This document shows, one piece after another, positions 45,855 to 56,068 of a stretch of 64,000 nt of DNA. Position numbers and translations under genes: made by a program. Location: contig CM055107.1 in the NCBI GenBank assembly GCA_029204225.1, positions 23,554,178-23,618,177 of the forward strand. The letters are read 5' to 3'. The notes beneath the pieces are model-generated. The model saw only the letters and a program-made list of their open reading frames with translations. It searched no databases and was not told the DNA's origin. How positions within the stretch are numbered: the first letter of the stretch is position 1; each line of letters starts with the position of its first letter. The DNA is from Diphasiastrum complanatum. Taxonomy: Eukaryota > Streptophyta > Lycopodiopsida > Lycopodiales > Lycopodiaceae.

Positions 45855-46630
45855 CATTAGAGAAAATTTGAACACAAAAGGGGCCTTTCAAAAAGATACT
45901 TTTTATTTTTTTTCTCAAAAGTTTCTTCCACATGGTCCAATTAAAACACTCAAATTTGAAATCTACATAACGTAGCTCCTTCAAATTGATTTTCTTTTCT
46001 TTTTAAAAGAACTGTAATTTTGCATTGGGGGCAGCTTGTAAATAAGCCATTTTATTTGTAGTATAGTATGCAACTCAGCAAAAAAAAAAAAAAAAATAGT
46101 GTAACTTTTGAACGACAACTCGGATTGAGACAATTACAGTGCCATTAGAAAGCCCATGACGAGAGCTTTTCAACGACATCCAACATGACCTAGTTTTGAG
46201 ATACGGTGAAGAAGTTATGGCCAGTCAAAGTTTTGGCCGGCCAACATTGGTCAACATTGGTCAAAACTTTGATGGGTCATACAGGTCAACTGCGCTTGAA
46301 AGAGATATCGGGTTGACCAATGTTGACCGGCCAAAACTTTGACTGGCCATAACATCTCCACAATATCTCGGAACTGGGTCATGTTGGGTGTCGTTGAGGG
46401 CTTTCTAATGGCACCGTATTCGTCTCAATCCGAGGTGTCATTCAAAAGTTATGCTTTTTTTTTTTCAGCCACAAACTATACTATGCACATAGTGGCTAAC
46501 CATTGAAGATTGTGTGGGCAGAACTGCGGGCAAAAAAAGATTTTATTTTAGTATTTTACATTGCCAAAAAATTGTCATCCTACGTGGAAATCTTTATAGG
46601 GCCCTTTCCAAGGCCAAATTTTCTCTAATG
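45855..46630. mobile_element. Inverted-repeat element (776 bp) with internal hairpin
   Basis: Ends CATTAGAGAAAATTTGRMC and its reverse complement, with AAGGGGCC/AAGGGCCC subterminal matches. It sits inside Copia coding sequence. A long internal hairpin occupies 46060-46490. No transposase gene, so non-autonomous. Its ends resemble those near genes A and C (30722) and at 15600. Confidence 0.8.
46060..46490. repeat. Long internal hairpin, arms of about 200 bp
   Basis: Segments such as GTTATGGCCAGTCAAAGTTT, TTGGCCGGYCAACATTGGTC, CTCGGATTGAGAC and TGCCATTAGAAAGCCC in the left half recur as reverse complements in the right half, in mirrored order. Confidence 0.85.
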
Positions 46631-47505
46631 TGTATCTGTGACACACAAAGGACTATGGCCTATGCTATTGTCGAGATGCAAGATTCAAGATTGAATCCTA
46701 CAATGATGCAAGTTGGGCATCCCTAAAAGATGATAGTACTAAGCGTCTCAGGAGGATGCACCATAGCAGCTGATGCAGCTGTTATCTGGATCAGTAGAAA
46801 GTAGACAATAACTGCCCAATCATTCTGTGAGGCAGAATACATTGTTGTAGCCACAATGGCCAATGAGTTGACATGGCTCAGACAGTTCCTAGATGGACTA
46901 GGATAGAGCACTGATGAACCGTTGATCCTACACATGGACAACACCTCTGCTATTCATCTGACAAAAGACCCAGTGTTTCATTCTAGAACAAAGCACATCG
47001 CCATCAAGTATCACTTGGTCAGGGATCTAGTTGAGAAAGACGAGTTGAAGACCGTCTTCATACCGACAAGGCAGATGGTAGTTGATATCTTTACAAAGGC
47101 ATTGGATAAGACAATGTTTGCAGAGAGCCAGTTTGGGAATCGGAAAAATACACGGTTTAAGAGAAAGCTGAAGAAACATTGCGTTTCTACTTTAAAGCCT
47201 TAGTATTTTTTCTTGTATTTGTCTTTTTTGCCACACACTCAGTTGGCTGACATTTTGGGTCAGGCCGACACTTCCAAGCTTCAATGGTGAGGACGAACTA
47301 TGGGGCACAGACGAATTATCAGACCTCAGCTGCTTGGGTGTGAAGTTTTTTAAACTATCACGCTCCACTGTCGCATGCAACGTCATCGAAAACGTACTTG
47401 AACAGACGTTTATCTTAAGCTTAGCTAATCAATTTTGTAATCTAATCCAGCATGATATATGTCCTAGATCAGAGACAAACATATACAGAGATAGACAGAA
47501 ACCTT
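46631..47505 (+). pseudogene. Copia RNase H, right piece, and 3-prime end
   Basis: Continues the RNase H: SGGCTIAADAAVIWISRK-type text in a shifted frame, then HMDNTSAIHLTKDPVFHSRT, KHIAIKYHLVRDLVEKDEL and IFTKALDKTMF. The following non-coding part to about 47505 matches 51780-52025, so it is the 3-prime terminal region (LTR) of the same family. Confidence 0.8.
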
Positions 47506-47759
47506 GCGGCTTCCATGAGAGTTCCGTTCTTTCTTTCTGCAATACCATTGTGTTGCAGTGTATAGGATGTTGTTCTTGTGTGAAGGATTTCTCGATCATT
47601 GCAGAAATCAGTGAATCAGTTTGAGATGTACTCTCCACCACGATCTATTCTGATCTGCTTCACCTTGTTTCATGTGCATCTTTCTGCCCAGTTCACATAT
47701 TTTGTGAACTTGTTGAATATCCTTGATTTGTTAAGAATGAAGTAGACTTGGGTGAACTC

Positions 47760-48135
47760 CATTAGAGGAGTTCTAAATCCAAAAAAGACCCTTTGTAAAG
47801 ATTTTTTTTATATTTTTTCTCAATTTTTTCTTAACATGGACCAATCTAAACACTCAAATTTGAAATCTACGTAACGTAACTTTTTGAGTCGACATTTTGA
47901 TTCCACACTAAAAATGGCATAACTTTTTAGTATTAAGTCCAAATTTAGCAGAGTTTGGTGCATTGGAAAGCGCTCAACAAGGGCTTTCCAATGATATGTT
48001 ACATGACATATTTTGAGCTATAAATAAAAAGTTATGGCAAGTCAAAAGTATTAGTGCTATAATATTTTAATAATATAAACTACATCTTGCACGAATTCTT
48101 AAAGGGTCTTTTTGGAGCCCAAAACTCCTCTAATG
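47760..48135. mobile_element. Inverted-repeat element (376 bp) in Copia integrase
   Basis: Ends CATTAGAGGAGTTCTAAATC and the reverse complement of CTCCAAAAAGACCCTT...; about 40 bp of terminal repeat with substitutions. An internal hairpin centres on GGAAAGCGCTCAACAAGGGC. It shares ACACTCAAATTTGAAATCTA with the 776-bp element, so the two are related. No clear target duplication. Confidence 0.8.
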
Positions 48136-48790
48136 GCTGTAGTCGTCAATGAAGGTTATATAGTACTTTGAGCCTCCTACTGAGATCACATCAAAAGGTC
48201 CACAAATATCCGAATGTACCAGCTCCAGAATCTTTGTTGTTTTGTAGGAGTCTCTGGTAAATGACATTCGGGATATCTTCCCTATCATGCACGCGTCACA
48301 AGTGGTCGAACTAGTTGCATTCGAGATGCTTACACGTGTGATAGCTCCATGTTGGCTTTCTTGATACAATGGCATTGAGTTCATGTGGCATAGTCGCATG
48401 TGCCATAGAACATCTACGGAATCATGGGCTTGATGTGCTTGATCTGCTGGTAGGCTTACTCTCAAATGATACAGGTTGCCCTTGAGTCTTCCTTGTGCAA
48501 TCAATGTACTGGTGCTGGCTTCAACGACATTACATGTTTTTTCTGAAAACGTCACATGCATCCCAACATCTGCTATCTTTGCTACTGACAACAAATATTG
48601 TTGTAGTGTGGGTACGAAGAGAACATATTCAAGTCGTCGATCACTGCCATTTGTATTGAGCCATAATAAACCAATACCATTCACTCAGTGTTTTGATCCA
48701 TCTCCAAGTACTATGAATCTTGATGGGTCAATACTTCAAAAATCAAACATTATTCGTCTTGATGTAACAAAGTGTGAAGTAGCTCCTGAA
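48130..48790 (-). pseudogene. Copia protease to integrase start
   Basis: The protease motif EVILDSGATSHFVT lies near 48780, followed by EYVLFVPTLQQYLLSVAKIA, the pre-integrase motif LWHMRLCHMNSMPLY and integrase opening ELVHSDICGPFDVISVGG and YYITFIDDYSH. The frame ends at the inserted inverted-repeat element. Confidence 0.85.
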
Positions 48791-49031
48791 TCAAGGATCA
48801 CTTCTTGTGTGTCAGATGTGAAGGCTAGATGTGGAGGCTACACACACATCTATACACATATAGGCCGTCAAATTTCTGTTGGTCAACTTATCTTCGCCCA
48901 TCTTCGAGCTTTTTGACTCTTCGATGTAAGAGGAATTGTTATTGTTCTCCCGTCTCCCTTGAGGCTACTTGTTCCTCAAGTTCTAGTAGCAATCCATGGC
49001 GGCATGACCCTTCTTGTGGAAATGGATACAC

Positions 49032-49970
49032 TCAATCTTTGGATTGAGTGAGCATGAATCGATAGTATGTCCTTCGCATCTGCATCTCACACATGTTTGT
49101 TGTCGCCATTCTACTGTTTAGGCTTTTCTTTGTTCTTACAACTGCCTTTGTTGGCTCCCTTTGATTGTTGGTCTCGATCTTGCTTTCGGTCTGACTCCCT
49201 CTTAGGCTTGAACTGCTTCTTTGGCTTGAACTGCTTCTTTGGCTTCTCCTTGTTGTCATAGAGAGCTTGATCACAAACATCCTTGTGATCAAGGTTCTCA
49301 CGGGCTTCGACTTCTTCTCAAATATCGATCACTACCTTTTCAAGTGTCATTGTTGGATCCTTCGCTAGCAATGTTTGGCTTGTTTGGAAAGAGCTTGCTA
49401 AAGCTCTTAACAGGTAGGTGAGCTGTTTATCTGCTGATATTGCATTCTTTGTTCTGGCATTGTGTAATGAAGGGAATAGATCATTCATCTTTCTGATAAA
49501 AGAGGTAAGGTCTTTGCCATCCCATCGCAGATTTGTCAACTGATCTTCAAGAAGCATGATCTGAAGGGAATAGATCCTTCATCTTTCTGATAAAAGAGGT
49601 AAGGTCTTTGCCATCCCATCGCACATTTGTCAACTGATCTTCAAGAAGCATGATCTGGCTATGTGATTTTGTCTGAAATCTGGTAAGCAATGTATCCCAC
49701 ATCTCTCTTGCATTAGAGAGTCATGAGGTCAAGCGTCAGGCTATCTTTGGTGGATGATGACAACACGGCTATTGCCTTGTCGTTCTTCTCTCTCCATTCT
49801 TGTAGCTCTTTGCTAGTAGTTATAGGCATCTCTTTGGTGCCATCTACCCAGGGCCATAGCCGTTCTCTTTTCAATATGAGAGAGGTCTTTATCTTCCATG
49901 CTAGGAAGTTTGACCCGGTTGAGTTGAGGATTGTGCAGACCTTCGACTGTATATTGTTGATCGATGCCAT
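49032..49970 (-). pseudogene. Copia gag with internal duplication
   Basis: Starts MASINNIQSKVCTILNSTGS with NFLAWKIKTSLIL, continues with DQLTNLRWDGKDLTSFIRK and LLRALASSFQTSQTLLAKDP, and ends in a Lys-rich stretch (KKQFKPKKQFKPKRESD) before the decayed knuckle. A 95-bp tandem duplication (about 49466-49656) and stops disrupt it. Confidence 0.8.
49466..49656. repeat. 95-bp tandem duplication in Copia gag
   Basis: Two copies of AGAGGTAAGGTCTTTGCCAT through TCTTCAAGAAGCATGATCTG differ by about two bases, so the duplication is recent. Confidence 0.9.
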
Positions 49971-50130
49971 TGTTGTAGATTGTGTTCTTCAGTTGTTCTT
50001 TTTGGTTTCATGTTCTAAATGCTTATCTCCTGGATCTGATAGCTCTTAAGCTATATCAAGTCTTGGATTTGAGCCTGCGGTGGCTCTGATACCACTGCTG
50101 GAGGAATCTGTCTGCTCTGATACCACTGAT

Positions 50131-50980
50131 CGAGCAATCTGGGTATCCAGACACAAATCGTTTCAGCCTCTGAGATACCCGCTGATGATATTCTCACATA
50201 AACAAACCCGGATGGAATTCGATTCTGCCCCCTGGTCTACTACCCTCTGTGACAGAATCTACAATCCTCAAAAGTGAGGACAAACACCATTGACCTACGT
50301 AGAAATTAATTATGCATTCAACAAGGTAAAACCAGTATGCGAAATAAGATTGAAACCAGTTGATACAAACATACAACTATCAAACAATTAAGCATTCGAT
50401 CATGTTCAAAATAAAAAAACTCTTCAGCATGAAACATCTACTGCATTATCAGACAATTTCTTAAGCTCTATTGTAACAGACCACATAGCACATTGGCGCA
50501 AAAGAAACTCTATCTTTCGCGAATATGTCGCGCTTACTAGCAAACTTCTTGAACCTTAGCTTGTTTGCTACACAATGCTTAGCTTACATTGGTTTCTTGG
50601 TCTATTTTACAAACTACTACCGCTACCTTGTTAGTAATTAGGATCTTCCAGTATTTAGAGAGGAGGACACGATTAGCAAAATCAGGAGATTACAAGAATG
50701 GTTGATTAGGCACGTCCTAACGGTTTTCTATCAGTTTTCGGAGGATGAAGTCCTACTGGTACTTCCGCAATCTCGTCTGTCCTTTCACATGTGGAGATCC
50801 ACCGTCGCTAGGGCCTTTGTGTCTTCTTGTGCCTTTGGCTTTGTCATTAGGTCGCCTATGGGTCCACGAGCCTTTTATCTTCGTGTCGTGTCATGTTTAT
50901 GTCTTCGGTCCTTGAAACCTTTCTGTTGGTTTCATCGTCTTCATGTCTTGTTGTGCTCGTGAAGCTTTTCTGTTCATGAT
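50131..50980 (-). other. Probable 5-prime LTR of the minus-strand Copia, and spacer
   Basis: Lies directly outside the two primer binding sites. No gene is supported; the open frame at 50702-50962 has no recognisable content. LTR limits are not defined. Confidence 0.4.
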
Positions 50981-51009
50981 CGTTTGATTGTCGTCTTTGT
51001 TCCTCTTTT

Positions 51010-52030
51010 TGCCTTGAGCTCTAAAGCTATCAAGAGGATTCTGCAATATCTGCAGAACACAAAGGACTACGGCCTATGCTATTGTCAAGATACAAAATTC
51101 AAGATTGAATCCTACAGTGATGCAAGCTGGGTGTCCCTGAAATATAATAGTAAAACCGTCTCAGGAGGATGCACCATAGCAGCCAATGCAACTGTTATCT
51201 GGATCAGCAGAAAGCAAACAATAACTGCCCAATCATCCTGTGAGGCAAAATATGTTGTTGTAGCCAAAATGGCCAATGTGATGACATGGCTCAGACATGG
51301 ACTAGGATAGATCACCAATGAACCATTGATCCTATACATGGACAATACCTCTGCTATTTATTTGACAAAAGACCCAGTGTTTCTTTCCAGAACAAAGCAC
51401 ATTGCCATCAAGTATCACTTGATCCTAGATCTGGTTGAAGAGGATGCCGCCTTTATACCGACAAAGCAGATGGTAGCTGATATCTTTACAAAGGCATTGG
51501 ATAAGGCATTGTTCGAAAGGCAGAGAGCCAACTTGGGAATCAGGAAGATACACGCTTTAAGAGGGAGCTGAAGAAACATTAAGTTTCTATTTTTTAAAGC
51601 CTTAGTATTTTTCTTTGTCCTTCTTAGACTGCTGCATATTTCAACTAGTTTTTTTTGCACAGTCTTCATATTTGAACTGTTTTTTGCATAGTTCACATGT
51701 TTTTTGCATTTTTTGTATTTTTGGTAAAAAGGCGACAATAGGTCTAAAACGACCCCAAATTTCGTTTTAGCCAACCTTTGGCTTTTTCGGCTTTTTGCCA
51801 CATACTCAGAGGGCCGACACTTCGGGTCAGGCCGACACTTCAAGATATCCATATGAAAGCCAAGGTGAGGACGAATTATCGGGCATGGACGAACTATCGG
51901 ACCTCAACTACTCAGACATAAAGTTTTTCAAACTACGACAATCCACCGTCACCAATCAATCTTGTAATCTAATCCAACATGATATATATTGGATCAGAGA
52001 TAGAAACATACACACATAGAGATATAGAAA
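51010..52030 (+). pseudogene. Copia RNase H and 3-prime terminal region
   Basis: SKAIKRILQYLQNTKDYGLC, SYSDASWVSLKYNSKTVSGG, QTITAQSSCEAKYVVVAKMA and HMDNTSAIYLTKDPVF-type text form a nearly open RNase H to 51571 with one stop near 51308. Sequence from 51780 to 52025 matches 47215-47505. Same family as the copy at 45.7-47.5 kb, but with no insertion. Confidence 0.85.
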
Positions 52031-52450
52031 AATCCTGAATGCAACACTTAGTGAGGTGTGTATCAAGGAAGAAATATAGTTCTAGCAATAGCTAGTTCCA
52101 TGTGTGAGAAGAAAACACCTCTCTCATGCCGACGTGCTGATTTGGGAAACAAATATCGCTCAAAAGAGAGCTTCATTGTACACTCGATTCTAATAATATA
52201 AGATGAGTACACTTTTTTTGCTCAATGTGCAACCTGTGAATGTTGTGATGCTTGTTCAATTTTATCAGTGGATATTATTCCACTATCATTAGATATTATT
52301 TGTTGTCCATAAACTTATCGTCAAATTAGCGAGAGCTATCTGCTCATTCGGAGGATGACTGATCACGCTTGAGGTAGTAGGCTTAACCAATAGATCGGCT
52401 CCATCTGAGCTCCAACTGAAATCACTCAAAGCCCGCTATATTTCCATCAG

Positions 52451-53570
52451 TGGTATCAGAACAACTAGCTTGCCATGCTCTTCCGGAGCGTTCCAGTTCA
52501 GAAGGATTTTAGTAGCTTTGTAGACTATAATGTATATTTCAAAGCTGTTAATCAATTCTCTGTCATCGTCACACTCTACATGGATGATACGTTGTTGTTT
52601 TACAACAATATCAAACTGACAAAGGACACAAAAAGGATGCTATCCCAAAAATTTGAGATGCCAGACCTTGGAGAGTCACATTACTATCTCGTGATTCAGA
52701 TCCATAGAGACAAAAGTAGAAGACTTCTCTACATAACCCATCAGAGGTACTTCTATAATTTGTTGACAAAATTCAATTTCATGAATTACAGGTTTGTACA
52801 TAATCCCATGGACACAGGTCAAAAATTATCTAAGGAGCAATACCCTTAGACCAATGAGTAGTAGGCCGAAATGAAGGGATATCCATATCAATTAATTATT
52901 GGATCCTTGATGTATGCAATGATCTCTACCAGGCTCGATCTTTCATATGCCATCAACTCCTTAAGCCAATGTATGGCTAATCCTAGTATGATTCACTAGA
53001 AAGCTCTTTTCAGAGTAATCAAATATGCAAGAGCTACCTTTGACCTTTGCATCTACTATGGTGATGTCAATTCATCCAATATCCATACAGTTCATGGATA
53101 TATGGACGCAAATTGGGAAGGCAATATCGACACCAGAAGATCGACCTATGGACTTGTCTTCCTACTCAATAATGGTCCAATATCATGGAACAATCAATAA
53201 CAAACCTCCATTGCAATGTCATCAACAGAATTAGAATACATTGTAGCCTCAAGCAATTTGGTTGAGAAATTTATTGTCTGATACTGGTCTTAGACAATCT
53301 ACTCCAACGTTCATTGAGAGCGACAATCAGAGTGCCATTTCTTTATGCATCAGTCCTAGATTTTACTCTAGAAGAAAGCACATCGAGATTAAGTACCACT
53401 ACATCAGGAGCAAAATGCTCAACAAGGAGGTAAGTTTGAAATTTTGAAGAACCTAGTACAAGGCAGTTGATATATTTACAAACAGGTTAAATTTGGAAGC
53501 ACACAAGAATTTTTGTGCTATCTTCAATCTCCAAATCAAAGCATTCAAAGATCCAGATTAAGGGGGGGTG
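52451..53570 (+). pseudogene. Copia element reduced to primer site, RT end and RNase H
   Basis: A TGGTATCAGAAC primer site (52451-52462) is followed almost at once by the RT palm (VIVTLYMDDTLLFYNN, 52560-52610), so about 3 kb of gag, protease and integrase is deleted. RNase H follows with stops (YPYQLIIGSLMYAMISTRLD; GYMDANWEGNIDTRRSTYGL; MSSTELEYIVASS). A TTAAGGGGGGG purine tract precedes TGTTGGATTTC near 53570, the likely LTR start. Confidence 0.8.
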
Positions 53571-53668
53571 TTGGATTTCTATCATTTCCATCCCTTATCT
53601 CATCACTAATCTAGATCCATTCATTATCTTTTGTAAATACTTGTACAGTCACACACTTTGTAGATCAA

Positions 53669-54500
53669 ATGGATAGGAAATTTATAGTTGCACATGCTAT
53701 TTTCATAGGTGATGGAGCTACCTCTTGGATGTCGAAAAAACAAACTACAATCTTATTATCATGCAGTGAGGCCGAGTACAAAGCTATTACATCTTGTACA
53801 AAGGAGATGCTATGGGTTAAAAGGGTGGCTGATATCTTCACCAAAGCATTGGAAAAATACTTTTTTATGAAGCATAGAACATCACTTGGAGTTCTATCTA
53901 GATCTATGCTAAAACTAGTTGAAGAGGGAGTGTGAAAAATTCAACTAGTTTGATTGTTTGATCTTAGCAATATTGAGGCCAAATTTAGATCTCAACTTAG
54001 AGATAAACTTTTGTACTATTTTTAGCAAGTAGATAAATTTTTGTACTATTTTTAGCAAATGGTTTGGACCCATTTTAATTGGCTAATTTGATACATTGCA
54101 TTTAGACTAGAATTTCTAGGTCATTTGGTGAGATACCAAGAAATTACCATTTAGGGCAAGATTAGGGCAAGTGGCCAAATGACATTTGAGAAGCTATAAA
54201 AGAGCAGTTGCAGCATGGAGAATATATCATTGTATTCTTTTTTAATGTGGAGAATTCATCTCTTATGATTCTATGTCCATCTCGTGTATTTCTCTTTATA
54301 TCTTGGTTTTCTACATGTAGAGCGTTGATTTTATTGTAGATCTTGCTTCCACACACTGTCCTATACTATTGTTGTATGGGCAAAGACAATACTAAGTCAT
54401 ATATAAGTGTTTATGATTAGATCATTATGCATTTCTAAGTTCTAGCACCCATAAAGTAGTGATTTCTATCTTCTAGCTATTTCTAGATGTGCAACCAAAT
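53669..54500 (+). pseudogene. Copia RNase H end and 3-prime LTR
   Basis: SWMSKKQTTILLSCSEAEYK and ADIFTKALEKYFFMKHRTSL lead to a purine tract (53921-53930) and an LTR beginning TGTGAAAAATTC at 53931, overlapping the stop codon. The LTR carries a CTATAAAAGA box at 54194, the LTR promoter, and a 30-bp tandem repeat (54001-54060). Its far end is not defined; near 54820 a TGTTGGATTTAGTCC start suggests another LTR remnant. Confidence 0.7.
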
Positions 54501-55289
54501 TTAGCTAAGATCTTGTTGATCCATTGAATATATTTTGGATTTGTATTTTTTACACGAGCTACAACAGAAATGTGCACATGCTATCAAGACATCGACAATG
54601 ACAAACTCCACCAACTTTGTGGATGCAAGTCAGGGAGGAGATACTTGTAAATTCACATCTGGAAATCCGATATCACTATTTCACTAAGAAAAATTATTGA
54701 CAGAGAGGTAGGCTTAATGTAGTGTTGAACGTAGGACATGACAACGAATGTATTTACCAACATATTTTGTGCATCGCTTAGTCTAAATATCAAGGCATTC
54801 ATGGATCCATATTAAAAGATGTTGTTGGATTTAGTCCTCTACTCTCCTAAATCCCATGTTAATCTAGTTCCATTCATATTGCTACAACTTTACACACATT
54901 GTCGCACAGTCTGCAAAAATACTCTAGTGTCGAAGATAAGCATCGACACAACAGTCAAACTGTTGAAGGTAGTCAAACTATCAAGCTAAGTCGGACTATC
55001 GAAAGCTATCGATAGAATCACTTGAACAAGCTCATTATCGTTAATGCCTTCATTAGTACTTGTTGAATCACCCGACTCTTAAGACATAGGTGTGAGCACT
55101 TTCACCTTCCTTTTATAAACTTTGAAAGCTTTGCCTTCTAAGGGACAATAGCCTTGAGGTGGACTTGGATTCATATACTTTTTAAAGAGATTTTCAAGCT
55201 TCAATTGCTTATGTGCACCTCCTAGCTTCTTTTAGAATTCATTGGTGACATTCATTTTTATGACATGAAGAGATTTTTTGGCTCTCTTG

Positions 55290-55484
55290 TCAAACCCGAG
55301 TTGATCTTGTGTTTCTTGTGGTTAGAGTTGTAACAATATCCATAAGATCATTCATTTCTAACAAGGACTCTATCGTTATCTTCCAAATTAAGTAGTTTGT
55401 GGTGTTGAGTCTATCACTTGCTTCCACCATGATTCTTCCATGAGTAGCCATGATGAAATATGTTTGCTCTCTTATCTTGGACAT
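55290..55484 (-). pseudogene. Copia gag N-terminal fragment
   Basis: RIMVEASDRLNTTNYLIWKI and TIESLLEMNDLMDIV match the opening of Copia gag. It ends after 64 codons, with no further gag or pol attached. Confidence 0.7.
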
Positions 55485-55489
55485 GTTCT

Positions 55490-56003
55490 TACAAACTTAA
55501 CAAATTGACTCTCAACAAAAGAAATTGAAATTAAATCACATAGATTTAGAACCCTCTAGTACTAGCCCTCAATGAGACTAGTTGAATTAGCAGTTAGTTT
55601 TTTTGAAACTTGATCAACACATCTTCTCTCAAAAGGACGAACCTAAGTCGATCTCAAAAAGCATTGAAAACAGTCTTGCATTACGTGGAACCTTTTCTAC
55701 AAGACCTCCAATCAAGACTTCAAAGAAATTAAAGCATTCGACATTATTGACTCAACAGAAAAAACTATATGCAAAATGCTGACATTCTTGCTCATGTACA
55801 AAACGGAGCTATCTCCTCCATGAGGGAGCTATCTCATCTATGAGGGAGCTATGCTCATTGTTTTGCTTATGCATAAGCTCTTGAACAAATGAAATCTATT
55901 TTTGACGAATCATGTGAATAAAATAGAAAATGAAGCACATTCAGATATGAAGCTTAACCTACTATTTGCGCAAGCCATTTAGCAGCTGAAGTGCACCCCC
56001 ATC

Positions 56004-56068
<65 letters not shown>

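Larger units (their letters stand above)
47400..50130 (-). mobile_element. Defective Copia element (minus strand), integrase truncated
   Basis: From right to left: two primer binding sites (near 50084-50096 and 50117-50129), gag, protease, pre-integrase and integrase. Integrase ends after ERKNGTLMEAAR near 47505, where it meets the terminal region of the neighbouring plus-strand Copia, so RT and RNase H are missing. An inverted-repeat element interrupts integrase at 47760-48135. Confidence 0.8.

Noticed and set aside
45855-46630. TGT target duplication, suggesting a CACTA-type insertion
   Set aside because: Removing one TGT would shift the Copia frame relative to the uninterrupted copy at 51 kb, and the second element shows no equivalent duplication.
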